Assembly: GCA_002245855.1 (NCBI GenBank)
Contig: NOUX01000016.1
Span: 1-36,113, forward strand
Direction of reading: 5' to 3'
Length of the DNA: 36,113 bases
DNA from: Sphingobacterium cellulitidis
Lineage (GTDB): Bacteria > Bacteroidota > Bacteroidia > Sphingobacteriales > Sphingobacteriaceae
Position 1 is the stretch's first letter; every line of letters starts with the position of its first letter. The notes beneath the pieces were generated by a model that saw only the letters and a program-made list of their open reading frames with translations, was not told the DNA's origin and did not search any database. This document shows positions 1 to 8,396 of the stretch, one piece after another. The translations under genes were made by a program, and so were the position numbers.

Positions 1-51
1 ATATTTTTCAATTCAATTTCCTTTACAATCAGCAATTAATTAACTTTATAT

Positions 52-996
52 ATGGCTATTAAAGACTCTGGATTCTATTCCCTTCAATTTGATCATAATA
101 CAAACCTTCAGGTATTCTATAATTTATATACTCCCGAATCAACAACTATCCTCGGAACAATCATGCTTTTACACGGTATGCAAGAGCATAGTGGCAGGTA
201 TGATGACTTCGCTTCTTTTCTCGCTAGAAATGGATTTATAGTCCTTACCTATGATCATCCCGGTCATGGTTCTACCGCAAAAGAGCCTAAAGATCTTGGA
301 TTCTTCCATGAAGACCAACCCGGAGAAATATTGATCCAGACGGCAATTGAGATAACCCAATTCCTACATGAGAAGTATAATGACTTGCCCCATTTTATTA
401 TCAGTCATTCATTAGGTTCCTTTATTACAAGAAATGTTATCCAAAGAATCGGGGATGATTTTGAAGGAGTGGTGTTGATTGGAACTGGTCATGCCATGAA
501 AGGGAGTTCCATTGGGACAAGTTTTTTAGGGCTGTTGAATAAAGTAGTTCCTAACTCCAAGTCCACATTTATGAATGATAAGTTTGCTCAAATCAATAAT
601 CGGAAGTTTAAAGATGAACCCAATCATGAAGATCTGAATTGGTTGAGTTTGAATAAGGAAAACCGAGATAATTATTTGAATGATGAATTGTGTGGAATTG
701 ATTTTACTGATAATGCATTCTATGGCGCTGCACAGGTGACCTTATGGGGTAGTGGAAAGGATTGGTATAAAAAGGTTCCGAACCATCTGTCTTTCCTGTT
801 ATTAAGTGGGCAGGATGATCCTATTGGTGATTTTGGAAAGGGTGTGCTACAGTCAGTGGAAGAACTTAAAGAGCATGGAGTCAAGGAGGTAAAATACCAT
901 TTGTACCCACAATTGCGACATGAATTATTAAATGAAGATAATAAGAAAGAGGTTTATGTAGAGATTCTAGATTGGTTATTGATGAAAATTAAATAA
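52..996 (+). CDS. alpha/beta hydrolase, monoacylglycerol lipase/S33-like
   Basis: Predicted cytosolic serine hydrolase of 314 aa, of the monoglyceride-lipase/serine aminopeptidase S33-like branch. The sequence shows an oxyanion-type HGMQEHSGRY segment near residues 41-50 and a DHPGHG turn near 68-73. The nucleophile elbow is SHSLG with Ser120. Candidate Asp255/256 lie in GQDDPIG and His290 in LRHE, so a complete triad is visible. The first Gly of the usual GxSxG is Ser (S118). There is no signal peptide. Substrate is probably a lipid ester, but this is inferred from family resemblance only. The gene stands alone, 69 bp upstream of an unrelated small gene on the same strand. The start ATG follows an AT-rich leader without a clear Shine-Dalgarno, as is usual in Bacteroidota. 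Confidence 0.85.
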   Translation: MAIKDSGFYSLQFDHNTNLQVFYNLYTPESTTILGTIMLLHGMQEHSGRYDDFASFLARNGFIVLTYDHPGHGSTAKEPKDLGFFHEDQPGEILIQTAIEITQFLHEKYNDLPHFIISHSLGSFITRNVIQRIGDDFEGVVLIGTGHAMKGSSIGTSFLGLLNKVVPNSKSTFMNDKFAQINNRKFKDEPNHEDLNWLSLNKENRDNYLNDELCGIDFTDNAFYGAAQVTLWGSGKDWYKKVPNHLSFLLLSGQDDPIGDFGKGVLQSVEELKEHGVKEVKYHLYPQLRHELLNEDNKKEVYVEILDWLLMKIK

Positions 997-1065
997 CGAA
1001 TAATTCCTACTGACAACCCTTTGTCACAAACTAACATTCCTTTGTAATCAATTAATCTATAGAAA

Positions 1066-1524
1066 ATGAGCAAAGAAAATATAAACTCCTTTTATATCAT
1101 CGGGATAGCAGTAAAAACCTGTAATACCGATGGAACTGCTGCCCAGGATATCCCAGCATTATGGGGTAGATTTATGGGTGAGCAACTTGAAAATAAGATC
1201 CCAAATAGACTGGATGATACTGTTTACTGTGTGTATACAGACTATGAGTCGGATTTTCAAGGTCCTTATTTAACCCTTTTGGGTTGTCGGGTTAGTTCTC
1301 TTGATGAAGTTCCTGAAGGTATGGTTGGCAAGGAAATTCCTGCAGCAACTTACGAAAAGATATTGCTAGAAGGCGATATTTCTGGTGAAGCCATTTATGC
1401 TGCTTGGGGCAAAATCTGGGCCTCTGATTTGAATAGAGCATATAAAGCTGATTTTGAGAAATATTCAGCAGATAATTGTCAAGCGGAAATTCCTAGTGTT
1501 GAAATTTTTGTGTCGATAAAGTAA
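1066..1524 (+). CDS. GyrI-like / AraC effector-binding-domain protein
   Basis: A 152-aa protein that resembles stand-alone effector-binding domains (GyrI-like, integron-associated Cass2 type). Supporting features are the opening strand FYIIGIAVKTCN, the IPALWGRFM segment near residues 28-36, VYCVYTDYESDF near 53-64, and a late AAWGKIWAS helix with a closing EIFVSIK strand. No DNA-binding domain is fused to it, so it would act as a small-molecule-binding or gyrase-interacting-like domain rather than a regulator by itself; that role is inferred. No signal peptide. It lies alone between the alpha/beta hydrolase and the gpsA operon and is followed by a hairpin with a T-run. Confidence 0.75.
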   Translation: MSKENINSFYIIGIAVKTCNTDGTAAQDIPALWGRFMGEQLENKIPNRLDDTVYCVYTDYESDFQGPYLTLLGCRVSSLDEVPEGMVGKEIPAATYEKILLEGDISGEAIYAAWGKIWASDLNRAYKADFEKYSADNCQAEIPSVEIFVSIK

Positions 1525-1551
1525 TATCATCGTTGTTTAATTCTTATGTGA

Positions 1552-1600
1552 GGACTTTCAATTCCATTGCTTATGCCGGGATTATTGAAAGTTCTTTTTT
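1552..1600 (+). terminator. probable intrinsic terminator after the GyrI-like gene
   Basis: GGACTTTCAAT at 1552-1562 pairs with ATTGAAAGTTC at 1584-1594 (11 pairs including one G-T), and a T-run follows directly (1594-1600). The loop is long at 21 nt, which lowers confidence. It lies 27 bp after the stop codon and before the gpsA promoter region. Confidence 0.55.
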
Positions 1601-1695
1601 GTTTTATTGCCCTAAATTTTGTCTTTCCAAAGCTTGAATTACCAAATCCTGATAAAATCAACCTATATTTTACATTAGCAACGCTCATTTATTGG

Positions 1696-1703
1696 TATCT
1701 TTG
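1696..1703 (+). promoter_or_regulatory. candidate Bacteroidota -7 promoter element (TATCTTTG) for gpsA
   Basis: TATCTTTG matches the Bacteroidota TAnnTTTG -7 consensus exactly and sits 28 bp before the gpsA start, leaving a short leader that holds the strong GGAGG ribosome-binding site (1721-1725). A good -33 TTTG partner is not visible at the usual spacing. Confidence 0.4.
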
Positions 1704-1731
1704 TTTTTCAAACAAATAAAGGAGGAAACTA

Positions 1732-2727
1732 TTGGCAAGTATTGGATTAATAGGTAGTGGAAGCTGGGCAACCGCCATGATAAAGATGTTGACAGATAAT
1801 CAACAGGTTAAACATGTCAACTGGTGGGTACGCAAGCAAGAAGATATTGATTACATAGAACAATACCATCACAACCCATCTTACCTAAGCGCTGTAGAAG
1901 TAAAATTGGATCATATCAGTTTATTCGCAGACCCAAAGGATGTTATTAAGAATTCTGATATTGTTATTTTAAATACACCAGCAGCCTATCTAGAGGAAGC
2001 GTTGAGTGAACTTCAACCTGCTGATTTCAAGGATAAACTTCTTGTTTCTGCCATCAAAGGCATCGTGCCTTCCATTAAATTAATTGTTGGCGAGTTCTTG
2101 AACAAAAAGTTTGAAGTCCCATTTGAAGATACGGTAGTCGTAGGCGGACCTTGTCACGCTGAAGAGGTATCTCTGGAAAAACTTTCCTATTTGACTTTTG
2201 CATCGAAAAATACAGCCAATGCTGCAATGGTAGCACAATATTTTCAAACTCATTATATAAAAACCGTCGTATCAAATGATATGCTGGGTGTGGAATATGG
2301 TGCAGTGCTGAAAAATATTTATGCCTTAGCATGTGGTATTTGTCATGGTTTAGGCTATGGTGATAACTTTCAGGCAGTATTAATCTCGAATGCTATTCGT
2401 GAAATGGAGTATTTTGTCAATGCTATCGATCCTCAGAAAAGAGAGATTAACCAATCGGCATATTTAGGCGATCTTTTGGTGACAGCATATTCTCAATTCA
2501 GCAGAAATAGAACTTTCGGTACCATGATTGGTAAAGGTTATTCTGTTAAGTCTGCACAAATGGAAATGAATATGGTTGCTGAAGGGTATTTTGCTTCTGA
2601 TTGCATTCAGGACATAATCCTCAATCATCAATTGGAAATGCCTATTTGTAATACCGTTTACAATATTTTATATAAAAATCAGCCAGCAAGTATTGCTGTA
2701 AAGAATTTATCGGATAAATTGACATAA
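1732..2727 (+). CDS. gpsA: NAD(P)H-dependent glycerol-3-phosphate dehydrogenase GpsA
   Basis: Reduces dihydroxyacetone phosphate to sn-glycerol-3-phosphate, the entry step to phospholipid backbone synthesis, in the cytosol. The 331-aa length is normal. An N-terminal Rossmann motif GLIGSGSWATA is followed by the second conserved block AIKGIVPS, then GGPCHAEEV and the catalytic-lysine region GAVLKNIYALACGI. The diagnostic NRTFG motif occurs in SRNRTFGTMIGKG. The start is TTG at 1732: the frame opens with the Rossmann strand immediately after it, and a GGAGG site 6 bp upstream fixes the choice. The stop overlaps the hemF start by one base (TAATG), implying translational coupling. The window also holds the opposing catabolic glpD. 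Confidence 0.95.
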   Translation: MASIGLIGSGSWATAMIKMLTDNQQVKHVNWWVRKQEDIDYIEQYHHNPSYLSAVEVKLDHISLFADPKDVIKNSDIVILNTPAAYLEEALSELQPADFKDKLLVSAIKGIVPSIKLIVGEFLNKKFEVPFEDTVVVGGPCHAEEVSLEKLSYLTFASKNTANAAMVAQYFQTHYIKTVVSNDMLGVEYGAVLKNIYALACGICHGLGYGDNFQAVLISNAIREMEYFVNAIDPQKREINQSAYLGDLLVTAYSQFSRNRTFGTMIGKGYSVKSAQMEMNMVAEGYFASDCIQDIILNHQLEMPICNTVYNILYKNQPASIAVKNLSDKLT

Positions 2728-3623
2728 TGATTAGTAAAGAGCAGATTGCCGAAAAATATAAAGAAATTCAAGATGAGATCAGCCAAGCATTAGAGGCATT
2801 GGATGGAAAGGCTCATTTTGTTGAAGAATTATGGGAACGTGAAGGCGGTGGAGGCGGAAGAACCCGAATAATTCAACACGGTAATATTTTGGAAAAAGGA
2901 GGGGTAAATTTCTCTGCAGTGCATGGAAAACTTCCTGAACAAATCAAAAAGGCATTTGGAGTTGATGAGGATGAGTTTTTCGCGACAGGTGTATCCATTG
3001 TCATTCATCCAAATAACCCTTGGGTGCCGATTATTCACATGAATATTAGGTATTTTGAGTTGAATGAAGAAGTTCGCTGGTTTGGTGGAGGTATAGACTT
3101 GACACCACATTATGTGGATGAACAAGATGCTTCCTATTTCCATCAGGAATTAAAAAGGGTATGTGACCAATACTCTGCTGAATTCTATCCAAAGTTTAAG
3201 GATTGGGCAGATAATTATTTCTTTATCAAGCATAGAGAAGAAACAAGAGGGATTGGTGGGATTTTCTATGATAAATTAACTCCGCTAAAAGCAGGAATCT
3301 CCGATCAGGAAATATTTGATTTCTCATGTGATTTAGGACATTTATTTCCTAAAGTATATAGTGAATTAGTTAACAGAAGTCGCGACAAGCAATTTACGGA
3401 AGCCGAAAAAAATTGGCAGTTATTGCGCAGAGGTCGTTACGTAGAGTTTAACCTAGTTTATGATGCCGGTACCAAATTCGGTTTAGAAACCAATGGAAGA
3501 ATCGAATCCATTTTGATGAGTTTACCAGAACAAGCTAATTGGTTCTATAATTTTAAAACAGAGGCAGGTTCAAAAGAAGAAAAAACTTTATCCCTACTTA
3601 AAAAAGGGGTTAATTGGGTTTAA
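2727..3623 (+). CDS. hemF: oxygen-dependent coproporphyrinogen III oxidase HemF
   Basis: Oxidative decarboxylation of coproporphyrinogen III to protoporphyrinogen IX in haem synthesis, using O2; cytosolic homodimer. The 298-aa length matches the family. Family signatures seen: WEREGGGGGRTRI near the N-terminus, the WFGGGIDLTPHY block, HREETRGIGGIFYDKL, and the C-terminal GRYVEFNLVYDAG followed by KFGLETNGRIESILMSLP. The ATG overlaps the gpsA stop. The M16 peptidase pair starts 25 bp downstream, so all four genes may be co-transcribed. The enzyme implies an aerobic or facultative host. Confidence 0.96.
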   Translation: MISKEQIAEKYKEIQDEISQALEALDGKAHFVEELWEREGGGGGRTRIIQHGNILEKGGVNFSAVHGKLPEQIKKAFGVDEDEFFATGVSIVIHPNNPWVPIIHMNIRYFELNEEVRWFGGGIDLTPHYVDEQDASYFHQELKRVCDQYSAEFYPKFKDWADNYFFIKHREETRGIGGIFYDKLTPLKAGISDQEIFDFSCDLGHLFPKVYSELVNRSRDKQFTEAEKNWQLLRRGRYVEFNLVYDAGTKFGLETNGRIESILMSLPEQANWFYNFKTEAGSKEEKTLSLLKKGVNWV

Positions 3624-3648
3624 TATAATTTATTGAAAATCAGATTCA

Positions 3649-4908
3649 ATGATAAAATTTGAAAGATTCATTCTTGAGAATGGATTGAAAGTGCTTGTGC
3701 ATGAGGACCCTCATAGTCCAATGGCTTGCATGAATATTCTTTATAATGTCGGTGCTCGGGATGAGCAAGAAGATAAAACTGGCTTTGCCCACCTTTTTGA
3801 GCATTTGATGTTCAGCGGTTCGGTGAATATCCCCAACTATGACCAGCCTTTGCAAAGAGTTGGCGGGGAGAATAACGCCTTTACTTCCAACGATATCACC
3901 AATTACTATATCACCTTACCCGCTAATAATATTGAAACAGCCTTTTGGTTAGAGTCTGACCGTATGATGGGCTTGGCATTCAATGAACAAGGTTTGGAGG
4001 TGCAGCGGAATGTTGTTATCGAAGAGTTTAAACAACGCTATTTAAATCAACCTTATGGTGGTGTATGGCTGAAATTAAGAGAACTCGCCTATAAGGTTCA
4101 TCCCTATAAATGGGCGACCATTGGTAAGGAAGTGAAACATATTGAAGATGCCAAGATGGAAGATGTCAAAGCTTTCTTCAAGAAATTTTACACGCCTAAC
4201 AACGCCATTGTTGCCATTACAGGAAATGTAAAGCTTGCTGAAATCAAGCAATTGGCGCAAAAATGGTTCGCTGATATCCCGATGGGTGAGGCGAATAATC
4301 GAAACCTGCCGCAAGAACCAAAACAAGAGCTTGCCAGATTGGAAGAAGTTTCTGCTGATGTGCCTGTAAGTAGTATTTATATTGCTTTCCACTCGGTCAA
4401 CAGACTTGATCCCAATTACCAAATCGTGGATTTAATCACGGATGTCCTTGCGAGAGGAAGCTCATCCAGGTTATACCGTCGTCTGGTTAAGGAGAAAATG
4501 TTATTTAGTGATATCAATGCTTATGTTTTAGGCAGCCTGGATAATAACCTGGTTGTAGTGGAAGGTAAGCCAGTGGCTAATATTTCATTGACTGAGGCTG
4601 AAAAGGCAATCTGGGATGAATTGGGTAAGCTAAAGAATGAATTGGTATCCGATGAAGAATTGACCAAAGTGAAGAATAAAATCGAATCCACCATTGTTTT
4701 TGCCGAGTTGTCTATCCTGGATAAAGCGATGAACTTAGCCTATTATGAATTATTGGGGGATGCCGATTTATATAATCATGAAGTAGAAAAGTATCTGAAT
4801 ATTTCAGCCGTAGAAATTCAAAGAGTTGCTCAAGAGACCTTTAGAAAAGAAAATTCTTCAACCTTAATGTATAACGCAAGAAATAAGGAGGTCGCGCATG
4901 CTGAATAG
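3649..4908 (+). CDS. M16 family zinc metallopeptidase (catalytic subunit)
   Basis: Pitrilysin/M16 peptidase of 419 aa. The inverted zinc motif HLFEH is at residues 48-52, with the later acidic ligand region NVVIEEF (E125/E126). Two M16 domains follow each other: an N-terminal metal-binding half and a C-terminal half with RGSSSRLYRRLVKEK near residue 270. It lacks a signal peptide, so it is probably cytoplasmic, where such proteins process peptides. Its last 11 bases overlap the next gene, a second M16 protein without the zinc motif. This resembles M16B heterodimers in which one subunit is catalytic and the other provides substrate-binding residues. Confidence 0.93.
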   Translation: MIKFERFILENGLKVLVHEDPHSPMACMNILYNVGARDEQEDKTGFAHLFEHLMFSGSVNIPNYDQPLQRVGGENNAFTSNDITNYYITLPANNIETAFWLESDRMMGLAFNEQGLEVQRNVVIEEFKQRYLNQPYGGVWLKLRELAYKVHPYKWATIGKEVKHIEDAKMEDVKAFFKKFYTPNNAIVAITGNVKLAEIKQLAQKWFADIPMGEANNRNLPQEPKQELARLEEVSADVPVSSIYIAFHSVNRLDPNYQIVDLITDVLARGSSSRLYRRLVKEKMLFSDINAYVLGSLDNNLVVVEGKPVANISLTEAEKAIWDELGKLKNELVSDEELTKVKNKIESTIVFAELSILDKAMNLAYYELLGDADLYNHEVEKYLNISAVEIQRVAQETFRKENSSTLMYNARNKEVAHAE

Positions 4909-6169
4909 ATCATTTGCACCATCGATCAATGGAATAGGGGATATCACCCTTGAAAAACCAGAAGAAATTATCTTCTCCAATGGTTTGAAAGTATTTGTCT
5001 TCCATGCTCCCGTTCAAGAGCTTGTCAAAGCCGAGTTTGTTTTCAATAACTTATTTGAAGGCTTCGAAAATCCTGTTCGTAATACAGCATTGTCCTCCAT
5101 GTTGAAGGAAGGAACCACCACTTATACAAGTGCTCAAATCGCTGAAAAAATTGATTTCTTTGGCGCTTATTTAGTTCCTGAATTTAGTTTTGATCATAAT
5201 GCTCTAACATTATATGCTTTAAATAAGCATATTGATGCGGTTCTCCCTATCGTTAACGATATCTTAAACCATTCCATACTCCCTGAACAGGAATTGGAAA
5301 CTTATATCAGAAACAATAGCCAAAGTCTTCAAATCTCTTTAGAGAAAACCGATTTTATCGCCCGTAGAAAATTCTATGATAGTCTATTTGGCTCAACCAG
5401 ATACGGTCAATCCGTAACGGATGAATTATTGAAAGGGCTTGAAAGAGATGATCTTTTAAGATTATATAGACAACAGATTCAGCCGAAAAATGCAACTTTA
5501 TTCCTTTCTGGGAATATTAGTAAAGAAGTATTATTTAGCTTTAGAAACTATTTTGAAGAGCAATGGAAAGGGGAAGTAGCAATTCAAAGTGTTCCATATA
5601 TTCAAAAATTGGATCTCGATACCGACCTAGTAAAAATTGATAAAGCAGGAGCTTTACAATCATCTATTCGTTTAGGAAAAGTAGGAATCAAAAGATCACA
5701 TGCTGACTATCCAGCCTTACAGTTTGTAAACACCTTGTTTGGAGGTTTCTTCGGTTCCCGACTGATGAGTAATATCCGTGAGGACAAAGGCTATACCTAT
5801 AGCATTGGGTCACTTGTAGCTAATCTGAACTATGCTGGATTTATTTCCGTGGTTACAGATGTAGGTTCGGAATATACTGAGGATACCTTAAAACAGATTG
5901 AATTGGAATCTCGAAGATTGCAAGAAGAGAAAGTCAGCGAAGAGGAATTAGAATTGGTAAAAAACTATATGTTGGGGTCAATGCTAGGAAGTCTGGAATC
6001 TATTTTCTCCCATGTAGATAAATACAAATCCGTTTACTACTCCGGTTTAGACCTGGATTACTATACCTATTATAGCAATGTTGTACGTCAGATCAATCCA
6101 GATCAGGTGCAAGATATCGCTCAGAAATATTTGAGCGTTGATGATATGGTAAAAGTCGTGGTAGGATAA
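4898..6169 (+). CDS. M16 family peptidase-like protein, non-catalytic partner
   Basis: A 423-aa M16 homologue. Where HxxEH should occur the sequence reads ALSSMLKEGTTTYT, so zinc ligands are absent. The C-terminal half keeps the conserved R/Y segment of M16B subunits: FGGFFGSRLMSNIREDKG followed by YTYSIGS. This pattern fits the inactive partner in a heterodimer with the preceding HLFEH protein. The start ATG at 4898 lies inside the end of the upstream gene and has a strong AAGGAGG site at 4885-4891, so translation is probably coupled or independently boosted. No signal peptide is seen. A hairpin follows 20 bp after the stop. Confidence 0.92.
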   Translation: MLNRSFAPSINGIGDITLEKPEEIIFSNGLKVFVFHAPVQELVKAEFVFNNLFEGFENPVRNTALSSMLKEGTTTYTSAQIAEKIDFFGAYLVPEFSFDHNALTLYALNKHIDAVLPIVNDILNHSILPEQELETYIRNNSQSLQISLEKTDFIARRKFYDSLFGSTRYGQSVTDELLKGLERDDLLRLYRQQIQPKNATLFLSGNISKEVLFSFRNYFEEQWKGEVAIQSVPYIQKLDLDTDLVKIDKAGALQSSIRLGKVGIKRSHADYPALQFVNTLFGGFFGSRLMSNIREDKGYTYSIGSLVANLNYAGFISVVTDVGSEYTEDTLKQIELESRRLQEEKVSEEELELVKNYMLGSMLGSLESIFSHVDKYKSVYYSGLDLDYYTYYSNVVRQINPDQVQDIAQKYLSVDDMVKVVVG

Positions 6170-6186
6170 AATATTGAAGAAAAAAT

Positions 6187-6227
6187 ATAATAGCAAGGCT
6201 ACTGATTTCAGTAGCCTTTGCTATTAT
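6187..6227. terminator. bidirectional terminator-like hairpin between convergent genes
   Basis: AATAGCAAGGCTACTG (6189-6204) pairs with CAGTAGCCTTTGCTATT (6209-6225) with one bulged base and an ATTT loop. On the minus strand the stem is followed by an A/T-rich tract containing a T-run, so it suits tcdA termination better than the M16 gene. It lies between the convergent M16 and tcdA-like genes. Confidence 0.7.
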
Positions 6228-6240
6228 ATAAAAATCTTTA

Positions 6241-6960
6241 TTATTCCATTAAATCTCTGATGGCCACCGAAGCCAATGTGCCTCCAAAGGCTGCCGGAAG
6301 GTAAGACATCGTGCCATAAGCTGATTTCTTGTAATTACTTCCGTCGGTGTATAGCAAGGATTCCTTATCAGGCAGTTCTGTTGAAAAAACAACTTTAACG
6401 CCTTTTTTAATCCCGTGTTTTTTAAGTTTCTTACGGATATGCTGAGCCAGTTTACAATTGAATGTACTTCCAATATCAGCAACTTTTATTTTTGTAGGAT
6501 CTAATTTCCCACCTGCACCCATCGAACTTACAAATGGAATTTCTGCTTCCAACGCACGACGGATGAAAAATAATTTCGGAGTGATACTATCGATGGCTTC
6601 AACGCAGTAATCTGGTTTCAATTCCAGTAATCCAGGGATACTCTGTGGTAATACAAACTCCTGAACAACATTTAACTGTAGTTCTGGATTTATTGCCAAT
6701 AAACGTTCCTTCATGATTTCAGCTTTTGCTACTCCGTGGTTTGTAGCCAATGCTGGTAACTGTCTGTTTCTATTGCTCGGGTCTACGGTATCACCATCAA
6801 TGATTGTCATTTTCCCTACTCCTGAACGTGCAATAAATTCTGCCGCAAAAGAACCAACGCCACCTAAACCAAGAACCATAACATGGGAGTTCGCTAACTT
6901 TTCCAAAGCCTCTCTACCAACTAATGCTTCAGTCCGAGAGAGCCATGATATATCCATCAT
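6241..6960 (-). CDS. tcdA: tRNA threonylcarbamoyladenosine dehydratase, TcdA-like (ThiF/E1 superfamily)
   Basis: ATP-dependent enzyme that cyclises t6A37 to ct6A in tRNAs; family formerly YgdL/CsdL. The 239 aa show the E1-like nucleotide-binding loop GLGGVGS near residues 31-37, the DGDTVDPSNRNRQ block, EAIDSITPK, the family-specific SMGAGGKLDPTKIKVADI, and the basic RKKLKKHGIKKGVKVVFS segment. The ATG overlaps the upstream TatD-like gene by 4 bp (ATGA type). In other bacteria TcdA takes part with a cysteine desulfurase/CsdE system; a cysteine desulfurase is encoded about 5 kb away but not in this operon. The double-Met N-terminus leaves one residue of uncertainty in the start. Confidence 0.92.
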   Translation of the reverse strand: MMDISWLSRTEALVGREALEKLANSHVMVLGLGGVGSFAAEFIARSGVGKMTIIDGDTVDPSNRNRQLPALATNHGVAKAEIMKERLLAINPELQLNVVQEFVLPQSIPGLLELKPDYCVEAIDSITPKLFFIRRALEAEIPFVSSMGAGGKLDPTKIKVADIGSTFNCKLAQHIRKKLKKHGIKKGVKVVFSTELPDKESLLYTDGSNYKKSAYGTMSYLPAAFGGTLASVAIRDLME

Positions 6961-7613
6961 TCTTTTATTGTATAATTAAAAACCTTCTTGAAATTCAGCA
7001 AGATCTGCTGCTCCAGTTCCTGTATAGACAGTTTTCTGGCGCGGCAAAAATAAGCATAAATTTCAGAGATTTTTGCATTCTTATCGTCACATTCTAAGAA
7101 AAGACGATCTAAAGGAATCTGACGGATAACCTCCATCATTCCGCCCTTAAGAATATGGGGGCCTAAGGATAGGTAATAGCCATGTTTTAATAGGGTAGCT
7201 GCTAATTCCCAGTTCTTTGCGTATCCATGCATCATCACAGGAACCTGATTATGTTTAGCTGTAAGCGAACTGAATACTTCTGAATAAGCCCTGACACAAT
7301 GGATAATGATAGGCTTATTAAGCTCATTGGCCAGCTCAATCTGGCGTTCAAAAGCCATCACTTGCCGCTCCCAAGGGGTAGCAGTCAACTTGTCCAACCC
7401 ACACTCCCCAACAGCAATTACGCCTTCCTGAGCTTGATACCGCTTTAAGGTCTCAAATTGTAACTCAAAATCCGCATCTATATACCAAGGATGGATCCCA
7501 GCACTGCAAGGTTTCCTGTAGATTGATTCCTTCGAAACAATTACATTGGGAAGCGTCAGAACACCAGCATCTGGCTCTGAATGTTTATGGGTGTGAATAT
7601 CAATTAGCAACAT
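6957..7613 (-). CDS. TatD-family metal-dependent hydrolase
   Basis: Amidohydrolase-fold protein related to TatD DNases. At 218 aa it is shorter than typical TatD (about 260 aa). Motifs visible: N-terminal IDIHTH metal pair, GECGLDKL near residue 90, PIIIHCVRAYSEV, MMHGYAKN, LSLGPHIL, and LFLECDDKN. The last replaces the usual ETDxP metal-binding Asp motif with ECDD. Likely substrate is nucleic acid 3' ends, inferred from the family. It is the middle gene of a minus-strand cluster, overlapping tcdA by 4 bp and lying 40 bp downstream of the 108-aa gene. Confidence 0.88.
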   Translation of the reverse strand: MLLIDIHTHKHSEPDAGVLTLPNVIVSKESIYRKPCSAGIHPWYIDADFELQFETLKRYQAQEGVIAVGECGLDKLTATPWERQVMAFERQIELANELNKPIIIHCVRAYSEVFSSLTAKHNQVPVMMHGYAKNWELAATLLKHGYYLSLGPHILKGGMMEVIRQIPLDRLFLECDDKNAKISEIYAYFCRARKLSIQELEQQILLNFKKVFNYTIKE

Positions 7614-7653
7614 GTTGATTTTTATCCAAAACTAATGATATAAGTCGCAAAAA

Positions 7654-7980
7654 CTAATCCATTATTTCGCATCTTTCAAATTCAAGAATTATAATACCTG
7701 AGGTGGTATCAATCTTAAACCTTTTCCGGTTATTGTCATTATCAAAATTCTTTTCAATGTCAGGAACTGACTCTGAAATTTCCAAAATTACAGGATAGCC
7801 TTCATGCGCTATTTCCGATCGTGAATAATGGGTAACCTGATCGAATCTCATCTTCCGTTCCATTTCATGATGACCCGAATCATCGTCCAATAGCAAAGTG
7901 ACTATGAGTGTTTGGGACCGAGAATCCTCTTCTGTTTTGACAATTTCTGCTCCTAATAGAGAATTGATATCTATAATCAT
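7654..7980 (-). CDS. hypothetical protein, 108 aa
   Basis: I do not recognise this family. The protein is soluble and acidic, without signal peptide or membrane segment. It looks like a small beta-rich domain: alternating hydrophobic strands TLIVTLLL, YPVILEIS and GIIILEFERCEI. A charged DDDSGHHEMERKMR stretch lies near residues 32-45. It lies 40 bp upstream of the TatD-like gene on the same strand and is probably co-transcribed with it and tcdA. Codon use and orientation fit a real gene, and its frame is open over the whole interval with an ATG start. Confidence 0.65.
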   Translation of the reverse strand: MIIDINSLLGAEIVKTEEDSRSQTLIVTLLLDDDSGHHEMERKMRFDQVTHYSRSEIAHEGYPVILEISESVPDIEKNFDNDNNRKRFKIDTTSGIIILEFERCEIMD

Positions 7981-8046
7981 AAGGCTACGCTATTTAGGTA
8001 TATACCCTTATAACAGAATTAGAGCAGTTTCGTTTTTCAGATTGCG

Positions 8047-8214
8047 TTAATTATTGCTAAATACAAAATTATTGGACCTTAAATGTTCCATAATAAGGCG
8101 CATATTATCCTGTTGACTTTGTTTACGAAGTTTTTCTCGGATGTTTTTAATAAATGGATGTTTCCATGATCCCTCAGAATCACTTTTTGAGGAGTTGTTT
8201 TTTTTGTTGAACAT
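8047..8214 (-). CDS. small basic ORF, 55 aa, strong Shine-Dalgarno
   Basis: Reading the minus strand from ATG at 8214 gives 55 codons ending at TAA (8047-8049). The product begins MFNKKNNSSKSDSEGSW and continues through HPFIKNIREKLRKQSQQ to NNFVFSNN. A perfect AGGAGG precedes the ATG by 4 bases, unusually strong for this phylum. The predicted protein has a disordered, Ser/Lys-rich N-terminus and a central amphipathic basic helix (about residues 19-46). No family recognised. It lies 66 bp upstream of the 108-aa gene and could head the same transcript. A 61-codon frame overlapping it (8079-8264) has no such site and looks like its shadow. Confidence 0.6.
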   Translation of the reverse strand: MFNKKNNSSKSDSEGSWKHPFIKNIREKLRKQSQQDNMRLIMEHLRSNNFVFSNN

Positions 8215-8396
8215 AGGTCCTCCTGTTTTATATCGTTTATAATGGTAAACTCCTGAGTAACCAAATGAGCTTCAATTAACTAAGGGTTATCCTAAAGTTA
8301 AGTTAATGATTTTATAAAATCAATAGAAAGCAAGATTTTTTGAGAAGAATTTATTATTGATAAAGGATTCCATATCTTCGTTTCAAATTTTGTGAA

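Noticed and set aside
8079..8264. 61-codon minus-strand frame
   Set aside because: Overlaps the 55-aa ORF that has a perfect AGGAGG; this one lacks a ribosome-binding site and has irregular composition.
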